64,000 bases of DNA from JAKFDI01 sp036676235 (GTDB taxonomy: Bacteria > Pseudomonadota > Gammaproteobacteria > Burkholderiales > Burkholderiaceae_C). The position numbers and the translations under genes were made by a program. Below, piece by piece: positions 19,501 through 27,579 of the stretch (positions are counted from its first letter, which is position 1; each line of letters begins with the position of its first letter). Location of the stretch: NCBI GenBank assembly GCA_036676235.1, contig JAKFDI010000064.1, forward strand, positions 117,226-181,225, read 5' to 3'. The notes below the pieces were generated by a model. That model saw only the letters and a program-made list of their open reading frames with translations. It was not told the DNA's origin and did not search any database.

Positions 19501-21651
19501 ATGATCGACTCAGTCCTGCCCTCGCCACCCAAGATGCCGAACTCCCCGCGTCTGCAGCGATTCGTCGAAGACGAGCTCTCGCGTTCCACCGTGATGGTCG
19601 AACGCACTGTGCAGGGCACCCTCGCGCAACTGCAGCAGCCGCGCGCCGGCATGCTGGGCGCGAGCGAGCGGCAGCATTACCACGACCTGCTGCAGCGCCT
19701 GCCGCTGCACGCCGCACGCTTCGCCCAGGCGTTCGACGAGGCGCTGAAACGGTTCGTTCGCGCCGAAGTACAAGAACAAGATCCGCAGGACGCCGGCGGT
19801 GCCGCGCACGACAGCCGCAGCGGCCTGGCGCTGATGGACGAGACCCGCGTCGAAGCCGACATCGAGATCTCGCGCGCGGCCCAGTTGATCGACGGTGCCG
19901 CCGAGTGGGAACTGCGCGAGCTGCAGACCTTCACCTCGGCGCTCGCCGGCCAGAAGCACGTGAGCGCCGAGTCGAACCCGTTTCGCCCGCTGGTCTACGC
20001 CCGCGCGCTGTGGCAGGCGGTGGGTGCGGTCGCCACCGTGCCGGTGCAGCGCGCCATCCTCATGCAGACGGCGGCGGGCGTGCTCTCCGGCCAGTTGAAG
20101 CTGGCGTGGGCTGCCGCCTGCACGCGACTCGAGGAAAAAGGCATCGAGCCGAGCATCTACCGCACGGTGGTGATGCCTTCGCACGGCGCCACGCGCGCGC
20201 CCACCTTCGACGTGACGCGCCCGGGCGCGCTCGAGGAGTTGCTGCCGTCCATGCCGGTGCGCAAGGCGACGGACGCCGCCGCGGCCACTGGCCCGGCACG
20301 CTCGACCGCTGCGCTCGAACAGGCGCTGGCGCAGCTCGAGGCGCAACTGGTGCGCGCCATGCGCGCCGGCGCGAACGGTACGCCCGCGACCTCACCGCTG
20401 CGCCAGTACCGCGACCAGTTGTCGGCCACCACCGCCAAGACCGTCGACCAGCAGGTGATCGAGCTGCTGTCGCGGCTGTTCGAGGCGGTGCTGACCGACC
20501 CGCAGTTGCCGCCGGCGTTTCGCGCGCCCATCGTGCGCCTGCAGGTGTCGGCGCTGCGCGTGGCGCTGGTCGACCCGAGCATGCTGCATGCGCACGACCA
20601 CCCGGTGTGGCAGTTGATGAACCGCATCGCCGCGTCGGGCGAAAGCGCCGGCCCGGCCGCCAGCGCCAACGCGCAGGCGCTGCTCGCCTTCTGCGAAACC
20701 CTCGTCGGCGACATCGCCCGCGCGCCCGTGCAGGACGCCGAGGTCTACCGCCGCGGCCTCGTGCGCCTGCAGTCGTTTCTCGCCGAGCAGTTGCGCCTCG
20801 CCCAGGCCGAGGCGGCGCCCACGATCGCCGCGCTGGCCCACGCCGAACGCCTCGAATCGCTGGCGCGCGATCTTGCCAATCGGCTCACCGAGCAGATGGC
20901 GCCCATCCGCACCAGCGCCACCATCCGCCGCTTCGTCACCGGCCCGTGGGCACGGGCGCTGGCCGAGGCCATGCTGCGCTTCGGCGACAAGAAGGAGCCG
21001 ACGCTCGGCTACCTGAAAGCCACCGACGAGCTGCTGTGGAGTCTGCGCCTGCCGGACCATCCGCAAAGCCGGCAACGCCTGGTCGCGATGCTGCCGGGGC
21101 TGCTGCAGCGCCTGCGCGAAGGCATGGCACTCGGCGGCATGCCGGGTGAGCAGCAGGACGCGCTGCTCGCCGAGCTGATGGCGGTGCACACCGAAGCGCT
21201 GCGTCCCGGCAAGCACGGTGGCGACGAATCGACGCCCCAGCAGATCGTGCAGCGACTGCGCGACGAAGTGGTGACCGATGCCGCCAGCCCGACGCCGTTC
21301 CGCGATTCGCTGATCGATCTGTCGTCCATGGAAACCGTGCCCGCCGACGCCATGAGCACCGGCGGCGGCACGCCCACGGCCGACCCGGCCCAGCGCATCG
21401 ACATGCTGGTACCCGGCCACCGTTGCCGGCTGTTCGTGCAGGGCCGCTGGACACCGGCGCTGCTGCTGTGGCGCAGCGCGCACGGCGGCTACTTCGTGTT
21501 TGCCGACAACGACGCCGGGCGCCGGATCTCGATCACGCGCCGCGCACTCGAACGCTTGAGCGAAGAAGGGCTGCTGCACACCTTCGACGAGCACTCGCTG
21601 CTGCAGCGTTCGGTCGACCGGCTCGTGCGCAAGCTGGCCGCGCCTGCCTGA
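19501..21651 (+). CDS. DUF1631 family protein
   Basis: 716 residues of largely helical, soluble protein matching the DUF1631 family (sometimes mislabelled thymidine phosphorylase). No catalytic motif is visible. The last ~85 residues (GHRCRLFVQGRWTPALLLWRSAHGGYFVFADND) look like a small beta-rich domain, with a PilZ-like flavour but lacking a clear RxxxR motif. The start is ATG 19501, 53 nt after the Wzi-like gene; cotranscription is possible. Function unknown. Confidence 0.8.
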   Translation: MIDSVLPSPPKMPNSPRLQRFVEDELSRSTVMVERTVQGTLAQLQQPRAGMLGASERQHYHDLLQRLPLHAARFAQAFDEALKRFVRAEVQEQDPQDAGGAAHDSRSGLALMDETRVEADIEISRAAQLIDGAAEWELRELQTFTSALAGQKHVSAESNPFRPLVYARALWQAVGAVATVPVQRAILMQTAAGVLSGQLKLAWAAACTRLEEKGIEPSIYRTVVMPSHGATRAPTFDVTRPGALEELLPSMPVRKATDAAAATGPARSTAALEQALAQLEAQLVRAMRAGANGTPATSPLRQYRDQLSATTAKTVDQQVIELLSRLFEAVLTDPQLPPAFRAPIVRLQVSALRVALVDPSMLHAHDHPVWQLMNRIAASGESAGPAASANAQALLAFCETLVGDIARAPVQDAEVYRRGLVRLQSFLAEQLRLAQAEAAPTIAALAHAERLESLARDLANRLTEQMAPIRTSATIRRFVTGPWARALAEAMLRFGDKKEPTLGYLKATDELLWSLRLPDHPQSRQRLVAMLPGLLQRLREGMALGGMPGEQQDALLAELMAVHTEALRPGKHGGDESTPQQIVQRLRDEVVTDAASPTPFRDSLIDLSSMETVPADAMSTGGGTPTADPAQRIDMLVPGHRCRLFVQGRWTPALLLWRSAHGGYFVFADNDAGRRISITRRALERLSEEGLLHTFDEHSLLQRSVDRLVRKLAAPA

Positions 21652-21664
21652 GCGGCGCGCGCTC

Positions 21665-22543
21665 TCAGCGAGCGAGCATCGCGGCGATCTCGCGTTCCAC
21701 CAGAACCGGCTGCTCGTGCACCACCCAATGCGTGGCCTCGGGAATGCGCACCAGGCGCAGATCGGGCACGAAGGTGTTGAGCCCATCCAGCAGGCTCGGC
21801 AGCAAGGCCCGGTCCTGCTCGCCCCACAGCACCAGCGTGGGCACCTTCACCGTCACGAACTCCGGCGGGAAGGCGAGCTGCATCACCGATGAGTCGTCAG
21901 CGGTCGGCGGGTACATCGGCGAGGCGCGGTAGTAGTTGATCGCGCCGCGCAGGCCTTGCTGCCACACCGCGCGGTACTGCGCCTTCACCTCGTCGGTGAG
22001 CCAGGCCGCTGCGCCCATGCCGGTGAACAGGCGCCACAGCCGCTTGAAGTCGTCGGCCGCGAAATAGTCGTCGGCATCGTCGGCGCGCAGCCGGTTCATG
22101 TAGGCGCTGGCGGCCTGCTGCGCCGGGCTCGTCTGCAGCTCGCGCAGGAAGGTGCCCGGGTGCGGCGAGTTGACGATCACCAGCCGCTTCAGCCGCTGCG
22201 GATGCTGCACCGCGAAGTTCCACGCCACCGCGCCGCCCCAGTCGTGCGCGATCAGCGCTTCGAGCGGCCCGCCGAGTGCATCGACCAGCGCGGCGATGTC
22301 GGCCACCAGGTGCTTGGCTCGGTAGGCCTCGACCGCGGCCGGCGATGACGACGGCCCATAGCCGCGCAGGTTCGGCGCCACGCAGCGGTAGCGATCACCG
22401 AAGCGTTCGAGCAGTTCGTCCCAGGCGAAGGCGGCCTCGGGAAAGCCGTGCAGGAAGACGAGCAGCGGCGCGCCGGCGCGGCCGGCGGCGCGGCAAGACA
22501 GGGTGATGCCGTGCGGCAGCGCCACATCGAAGGTTTCGATCAT
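21665..22543 (-). CDS. Alpha/beta hydrolase, epoxide hydrolase/haloacetate dehalogenase-like
   Basis: 292 residues. HGFPE (oxyanion hole) near residue 32, nucleophile Asp in AHDWGGAVAW (~100), acid in LWGEQDRALLP (~240) and catalytic His in EATHWVVHEQP (~270). An Asp nucleophile in HDWGG is the mark of epoxide hydrolases and haloalkane/fluoroacetate dehalogenases rather than Ser esterases. Residues ~130-210 form the lid with several tyrosines. No signal peptide. It overlaps the end of engB by 4 nt (ATGA), so it is cotranscribed with it. Confidence 0.88.
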   Translation of the reverse strand: MIETFDVALPHGITLSCRAAGRAGAPLLVFLHGFPEAAFAWDELLERFGDRYRCVAPNLRGYGPSSSPAAVEAYRAKHLVADIAALVDALGGPLEALIAHDWGGAVAWNFAVQHPQRLKRLVIVNSPHPGTFLRELQTSPAQQAASAYMNRLRADDADDYFAADDFKRLWRLFTGMGAAAWLTDEVKAQYRAVWQQGLRGAINYYRASPMYPPTADDSSVMQLAFPPEFVTVKVPTLVLWGEQDRALLPSLLDGLNTFVPDLRLVRIPEATHWVVHEQPVLVEREIAAMLAR

Positions 22544-23244
22544 CGCGGACCCTCCACGCCATGCGTCCAGCCATGCAGCACGAGCGCTGCATCGCCGACA
22601 CCGGATTTCTTCAAGGCCGAGAAGAGCGCGATGCCCACATCGGCTTCGTCGGTCGCCAGCTCGCCCAGCACCTCCTGCGCGGTGCGCAGCGCGTCGGCGG
22701 CTTCCTTGCGGTTGAGCTTGTCGGCCTTGGTCAGCAGCACCAGCAGCTTGACCGAGCCGTTGCCCACGCGCGGGGCGACGAACGACAGCAGTTGCCGGTC
22801 GAGATCAGTGAAGCCGAGGCGCGAATCGATCATCAGCACCACGCCGGAGAGGTTGCGGCGAACCTCCAGGTAATCGGCCATCACCTGCTGCCAGCGCAGC
22901 TTGGCACCGCGCGCGACGGCGGCGTAGCCGTAGCCGGGCAGGTCGGCGAAAAGCGTGTCGGGTTCGAGCTTGGGGCCGAGCTCGAACAGGTTGATGTGCT
23001 GCGTGCGCCCGGGCGTCTTGGAGGCGAAGGCCAGGCGCTTTTGCTGCGTGAGCGTGTTGATGGCGGTCGACTTGCCGGCGTTGGATCGGCCGACGAAGGC
23101 GATCTCTGGCAGCTCGCCCTGCGGCAGCTGGTTGAGCTGGCTGGCCGTGGTGAGAAAGCGCGCGGTGTGCGCCCAGGCGAGCGCCGTCTTCTCATCGGGC
23201 ACGGGCGGCAGCGCGGGGCTGCTGGACGGGTTTTGCTCGGTCAT
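22540..23244 (-). CDS. engB: Ribosome biogenesis GTPase EngB (YihA/YsxC)
   Basis: 234 residues. GTPase motifs are complete: G1 GRSNAGKST, G2 TPGRTQ, G3 DLPGYGYA, G4 TKAD, G5 SALKK. It acts in 50S ribosomal subunit assembly. ATG 23244 gives a short N-terminal extension (MTEQNPSSSPALPPVPDE) before the domain; an ATG at 23265 is also in frame. The gene is divergent from cytochrome c4, an arrangement common in Burkholderiales. Confidence 0.95.
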   Translation of the reverse strand: MTEQNPSSSPALPPVPDEKTALAWAHTARFLTTASQLNQLPQGELPEIAFVGRSNAGKSTAINTLTQQKRLAFASKTPGRTQHINLFELGPKLEPDTLFADLPGYGYAAVARGAKLRWQQVMADYLEVRRNLSGVVLMIDSRLGFTDLDRQLLSFVAPRVGNGSVKLLVLLTKADKLNRKEAADALRTAQEVLGELATDEADVGIALFSALKKSGVGDAALVLHGWTHGVEGPR

Positions 23245-23306
23245 CGGGGCGCCCAAAGCCGGCATTGTAAAATCCGCGGGTTTTGCATCTGAAAAACTGC
23301 TCCGAC

Positions 23307-23951
23307 ATGAAGCCTGCCGTCCACCTGCTGTCCACCTTGCTGCTCGCCACCTTTGCCGTTGCGGCATCGGCCCAGCAAGCCAAGCCCGATCTCGCGGACC
23401 TGGCAAAAGGCCAGGCCATCGCCACGCAAGTGTGCATTGCCTGCCACGCGGCCGACGGCTCGCGCGGCGCGCCGGCCAACCCGATCCTGCAGGGCCAGCA
23501 TCCGGAGTACCTCGTCAAGCAGCTCACCGAGTTCAAGGCCGGCACGCGCAAGAGCGCCATCATGCAGGGCTTTGCTGCGGCGCTGTCGGAAGCCGACATG
23601 AAGAACGTGGCGGCCTTCTATGCCAGCAAAGAGGCCAAGCCGGGCTTCGCCAAGCACAAGGACCTCGTGAGCCTGGGCCAGCAGATCTACCGCGGCGGCA
23701 TCGCCGATCGCCAGATCGCCGCCTGCGCCGGCTGCCACAGCCCGAACGGCGCCGGCATCCCGGTTCAGTACCCGCGCCTGGCCGGCCAGCATGCCGACTA
23801 CACCGAGGCGCAGCTCAAGGCCTTCCGTCATGGCGCGAACGGCGTGACCGAAGGCGCCCGCACGAACAGCGTGCAGATGATGGACATCGCGGCCAAGATG
23901 AACGACCGCGAGATCAAGGCCGTGGCCGACTACATCGCCGGCCTGCGCTAG
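23307..23951 (+). CDS. Dihaem cytochrome c4
   Basis: 214 residues with a cleaved signal peptide (ending VAASAQQ). Two cytochrome c domains with CIACH (~44) and CAGCH (~140), each followed by a conserved methionine segment (AIMQGFAAAL; VQMMDIAAKM). Periplasmic electron carrier to terminal oxidases. A TGTAAAAT sequence (23266-23273) 33 nt upstream could be the -10 box. The gene ends in a strong terminator at 23975 and precedes the cytochrome c maturation genes. Confidence 0.93.
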   Translation: MKPAVHLLSTLLLATFAVAASAQQAKPDLADLAKGQAIATQVCIACHAADGSRGAPANPILQGQHPEYLVKQLTEFKAGTRKSAIMQGFAAALSEADMKNVAAFYASKEAKPGFAKHKDLVSLGQQIYRGGIADRQIAACAGCHSPNGAGIPVQYPRLAGQHADYTEAQLKAFRHGANGVTEGARTNSVQMMDIAAKMNDREIKAVADYIAGLR

Positions 23952-23974
23952 ACGCGCGTTCTTTCGCGAGCAGG

Positions 23975-24004
23975 AGGCCGGTCTTGCACCGGCCTTCGTC
24001 TTTT
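23975..24004 (+). terminator. Rho-independent terminator after cytochrome c4
   Basis: Perfect stem AGGCCGGT (23975-23982), loop CTTGC, ACCGGCCT (23988-23995), then TCGTCTTTT. It lies 24 nt after the cytochrome c4 stop and only 43 nt before the resB start, so resB needs its own promoter or read-through. Confidence 0.88.
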
Positions 24005-24034
24005 GTGGGCATTCTGTTGCAAACCCCCGAATCC

Positions 24035-24046
24035 GATAATTCGCGC
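24035..24046 (+). promoter_or_regulatory. Possible -10 box for resB with leaderless start
   Basis: GATAAT at 24035-24040 lies 6 nt before the resB ATG, and no Shine-Dalgarno sequence is visible. If it is a -10 box, transcription would start at or next to the ATG. The matching -35 (TTCTGT, 24012-24017) is poor. Tentative. Confidence 0.3.
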
Positions 24047-26203
24047 ATGAGCGCCACGACTGCAGGCATCGCCCTTCGCTCGCGTTCGCGCGTGCTGCGC
24101 GAGGTGATCGAGCTGCTGTCGTCGATGCGCTTCGCCATCTCGCTGCTCACCATCATCTGCATCGCCTCGGTGATCGGCACGGTGGTCAAGCAGAACGAGC
24201 CGGTCAACAACTACATCAACCAGTTCGGGCCGTTCTGGTCGAAGGTGTTCGCGGCCTTCGACCTCGGGCAGGTCTACAGCGCCTGGTGGTTCCTGCTGAT
24301 TCTTGCGTTTCTCGTCGTCTCGACGAGCCTGTGCATCGCGCGCAACACGCCCAAGATCCTCGTCGACCTGCGCAACTACAAGGAACACCTGCGCGAGCGC
24401 AGCCTGAGCGCGTTCCACCTGAAAGGCCAAGGCCACACGGGCGAGTCGCGCGAGGCGGCGTTCGATCGCATCTCGAAGCTGCTGCTCGGCGGCGGCTGGA
24501 AGGCCAAGGTCGAGGTGCGCGAGAACGGCACCATGATCGCGGCGCGGCGCGGGCGCGCCAACAAGCTCGGCTACATCGCGGCGCATTCGGCCATCGTGCT
24601 GATCTGCATCGGCGGCCTGCTCGACGGCGACCTCATCGTGCGCGCGCAAATGCTGCTGCAGGGCAAGACGCCCTTCGCCGGTGGCGGCATGGTGCGCGAC
24701 GTGGCGGGCGAGCACCGCCTCGCCGCCGACACACCGACCTTCCGCGCCAACCTGCTGGTGCCCGAGGGGGGACGCGCCGGCACCGCCATCATCGCCATGC
24801 GCAACGGCGTGGTGCTGCAGGACCTGCCGTTCGACGTGGAACTCAAGAAGTTCATCGTCGAGTACTACGAAACCGGCATGCCCAAGCTCTTCGCGAGTGA
24901 GATCGTCATCCACGACAACGAAACCGGCGAGAAGATTCCGGCCACCGTGGAAGTGAACAAGCCCGCGGTGCACCGCGGCGTGACGATCTACCAGAGCAGC
25001 TTCGACGACGGCGGCTCGGCGCTCACGATGCGCGCGATTCCGATGGGCCGCGCCGGCGGCGAGCCGTTCGAGATCAAGGGCACGGTGGGTGCGAGCACCC
25101 TGCTGTCGAACGCGGCCACGGGCGGCACCGACGAGCTGACGCTCGAGTTCACCGGCCTGCGCGTCATCAACGTCGAGAACTTCGGCAACCCCGAAGGCGC
25201 GGGCACCGACGTGCGCCGTGTCGACCTCGTCAGCTCGGTGGAGCAGCACCTCGGCTCGGGCGCCAAGGGCGACAAGAACAAGGAACTGCGCAACGTCGGC
25301 CCCTCGGCCAGCTACAAGCTGCGCGACGCCGCCGGCCAAGCGCGCGAGTTCCACAACTACATGCTGCCGGTGGAACTCGACGGCCAGCGCGTGTTCCTCG
25401 CCGGCGTGCGCGACAACCCGGTCGACAACTACCGCTACCTGCGCATTCCCGCCGACGACCAGGGCAGCATGGAAAGCTGGCTGCGCCTGCGCCGCGCGCT
25501 CGGCGACGAAGCGGTGCGCGACCAGGCCACGGCGCGCTACGTGGCCGTCGCCACGCCCGCCGACAAGCCGGCGATGGCGCCGCAGCTCGCCGCCACCGCC
25601 ACGCGCGTGCTCGCGCTGTTCGCCGGCGCCGTGCCGGTACGCGAGGGCGAGGCGCCCACGGGCGGGCTGCAGGCGGTGTCCGATTTCCTCGAAACCAGCG
25701 TGCCCGAGGCCGAACGCGCGCGCATCTCGGAAGTGCTGCTGCGCATCCTGAACGGCAGCCTGTTCGAGCTGCTCAACCTCACGCGCGAAAACGCCGGCCT
25801 GGAACCCATGCCGGGCGACGAGAAGGCCGCCGCCTTCATGACGCAGGCGGTGCTGTCCATCTCCGACAGCTTCTTCTACCCGGCGCCGGTGCTGCTGCAG
25901 CTCACCGACTTCAAGCAGGTGCAGGCGAGCGTGTTTCAGGTGGCGCGTGCACCGGGCAAGACGCTGGTCTATGCCGGCGCGGTGTTCCTCATCATCGGCG
26001 TGTTCGCCATGCTCTACATCCGCGAGCGCCGGCTGTGGGTGTGGATTGCGCCCGATGGCGAGGGAACCAAGCTCACCACCGCGTTGTCCACCACGCGGCG
26101 CACGCTCGATGCCGATGCGGAGTTCGAGCAGTTGAAGGCGGCGATCCTGCAGCCGCCGCCCGCCCTCACCCCAACCCTCTCCCGCGAGCGGGAGAGGGGG
26201 TAA
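24047..26203 (+). CDS. resB: Cytochrome c biogenesis protein ResB (system II)
   Basis: 718 residues. Inner-membrane partner of CcsB in system II haem delivery and cytochrome c maturation. The N-terminus (LREVIELLSSMRFAISLLTIICIASVIGTVVKQNEP) is the ResB signature; three N-terminal helices, a large periplasmic domain with an inserted Ala/Glu-rich segment (~residues 470-620), then a final helix (TLVYAGAVFLIIGVFAMLYI). The C-terminal tail PALTPTLSRERERG is encoded by a dispersed repeat, so the natural stop has been replaced by one in the repeat. ccsB follows by 23 nt. Confidence 0.93.
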   Translation: MSATTAGIALRSRSRVLREVIELLSSMRFAISLLTIICIASVIGTVVKQNEPVNNYINQFGPFWSKVFAAFDLGQVYSAWWFLLILAFLVVSTSLCIARNTPKILVDLRNYKEHLRERSLSAFHLKGQGHTGESREAAFDRISKLLLGGGWKAKVEVRENGTMIAARRGRANKLGYIAAHSAIVLICIGGLLDGDLIVRAQMLLQGKTPFAGGGMVRDVAGEHRLAADTPTFRANLLVPEGGRAGTAIIAMRNGVVLQDLPFDVELKKFIVEYYETGMPKLFASEIVIHDNETGEKIPATVEVNKPAVHRGVTIYQSSFDDGGSALTMRAIPMGRAGGEPFEIKGTVGASTLLSNAATGGTDELTLEFTGLRVINVENFGNPEGAGTDVRRVDLVSSVEQHLGSGAKGDKNKELRNVGPSASYKLRDAAGQAREFHNYMLPVELDGQRVFLAGVRDNPVDNYRYLRIPADDQGSMESWLRLRRALGDEAVRDQATARYVAVATPADKPAMAPQLAATATRVLALFAGAVPVREGEAPTGGLQAVSDFLETSVPEAERARISEVLLRILNGSLFELLNLTRENAGLEPMPGDEKAAAFMTQAVLSISDSFFYPAPVLLQLTDFKQVQASVFQVARAPGKTLVYAGAVFLIIGVFAMLYIRERRLWVWIAPDGEGTKLTTALSTTRRTLDADAEFEQLKAAILQPPPALTPTLSRERERG
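26163..26200. repeat. Single CCCTCACCCC-type REP hairpin at the end of resB
   Basis: CCCTCACCCC...CCTCTCCCGC-GA-GCGGGAGAGG forms a stable hairpin. It is the same family as the pairs at 45111-45225, 46847-46961 and 56439-56543, but here as a single unit inside the last codons of resB, whose stop TAA lies immediately behind it. Confidence 0.85.
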
Positions 26204-26226
26204 GACAGCGCTTCACTGGAGGCACC

Positions 26227-27567
26227 ATGAATACGACCACCCTGACACTCGGCCGGCCCGGCCCGTTCTCGGCCCGCTCGGCCTACGACTGGGCCTTTGC
26301 CGTGCTGATGATCGTCGGCGGCGGCTGGGCCTTCCAGCGCTACCTGCCGTCGATGGACGTGTACGAAAAGTGGATCCTCATCGGCGCCATCCCGACGATG
26401 ATCGCGCTCGGCTGGTTCTGGGGTCGCCTGCGCACGCTGGCCGTCGCCGTGGGCGCCATCGCGCTGCTCGCCATCGCGCTCTACAACCGCACGCCCGACG
26501 CCTTCGGTGCCGACCTCGCGCAGGCCGACAGCGTCTTCCTGCTCAAGTACTTTCTCTCCAGCCAGAGCGCGATCCTGTGGATGAGCGTGCTGTTCTTCAT
26601 GAGCACGGCGTTCTACTGGATCGGCTTCTTCGCCCGTGGCGAAGACAACACCGCCCTGCGACTCGGTTCGCGCATGGCCTGGGCCGCCGTGTTCATGGCG
26701 CTGGTCGGCACGCTGGTGCGCTGGTTCGAGAGCCACCAGATCGCACCCGACATCGGCCACATCCCGGTCAGCAACCTGTACGAAGTGTTCGTGCTGTTCT
26801 GCTGGCTCACCACCCTCTTCTATCTCTACTACGAACAGCACTACCGCACGCGCGCGCTCGGCGGCTTCGTGATGCTGGTGGTGAGCGGCGCGGTGGGCTT
26901 CCTGCTCTGGTACACGGTGGCGCGCGGCGCGGCCGAGATCCAGCCACTGGTGCCGGCGCTGCAGAGCTGGTGGATGAAGCTGCACGTGCCGGCCAACTTC
27001 ATCGGCTACGGCACCTTCGCGCTCTCGGCGATGGTGGCTTTCGCCTACCTCATCAAGCAGCATGCGAGCGAGGCGAGCTGGCTGAAGTTGTCGCCGCTGT
27101 TCCTCTTCGGCCTGGTGCTGTGCTTCGAGCCGGTGGTGTTCCGCAGCAACCCGGTCGAAGCCATCTCCAGCTACTGGGCGATGTACTTCGGCGCCGCCAT
27201 CCTCATCGTCGGCGGCATCCTGCTGGCGCGCCGGCGCATCGCCGAACGCCTGCCCGCACTCGAGGTGCTGGACGACGTGATGTACAAGGCCATCGCGGTG
27301 GGCTTCGCGTTCTTCACCGTTGCCACCATCCTCGGCGCCTTCTGGGCCGCCGAGGCCTGGGGCGGCTACTGGAGCTGGGACCCGAAGGAGACCTGGGCGC
27401 TCATCGTCTGGCTCAACTACGCCGCCTGGCTGCACATGCGCCTGATGAAGGGCCTGCGCGGCACGGTGGCTGCGTGGTGGGCGCTGGCGGGCCTGGCGGT
27501 CACGACCTTCGCCTTCCTCGGCGTCAACATGTTCCTGTCGGGCCTGCACTCCTACGGCGAGTTGTAG
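26227..27567 (+). CDS. ccsB: Cytochrome c biogenesis protein CcsB (ResC)
   Basis: 446 residues, polytopic. Carries the tryptophan-rich WWD-type haem-handling motif WGGYWSWDPKETWALIVW near residue 378 and conserved histidines in flanking loops (KLHVPANFIGYG around 255). With ResB it exports haem and attaches it to periplasmic apocytochromes, serving the many c-type cytochromes in this window. ATG 26227 follows GGAGGCACC, a good ribosome-binding site. Confidence 0.95.
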   Translation: MNTTTLTLGRPGPFSARSAYDWAFAVLMIVGGGWAFQRYLPSMDVYEKWILIGAIPTMIALGWFWGRLRTLAVAVGAIALLAIALYNRTPDAFGADLAQADSVFLLKYFLSSQSAILWMSVLFFMSTAFYWIGFFARGEDNTALRLGSRMAWAAVFMALVGTLVRWFESHQIAPDIGHIPVSNLYEVFVLFCWLTTLFYLYYEQHYRTRALGGFVMLVVSGAVGFLLWYTVARGAAEIQPLVPALQSWWMKLHVPANFIGYGTFALSAMVAFAYLIKQHASEASWLKLSPLFLFGLVLCFEPVVFRSNPVEAISSYWAMYFGAAILIVGGILLARRRIAERLPALEVLDDVMYKAIAVGFAFFTVATILGAFWAAEAWGGYWSWDPKETWALIVWLNYAAWLHMRLMKGLRGTVAAWWALAGLAVTTFAFLGVNMFLSGLHSYGEL

Positions 27568-27579
27568 CCGCCTCGGCGG

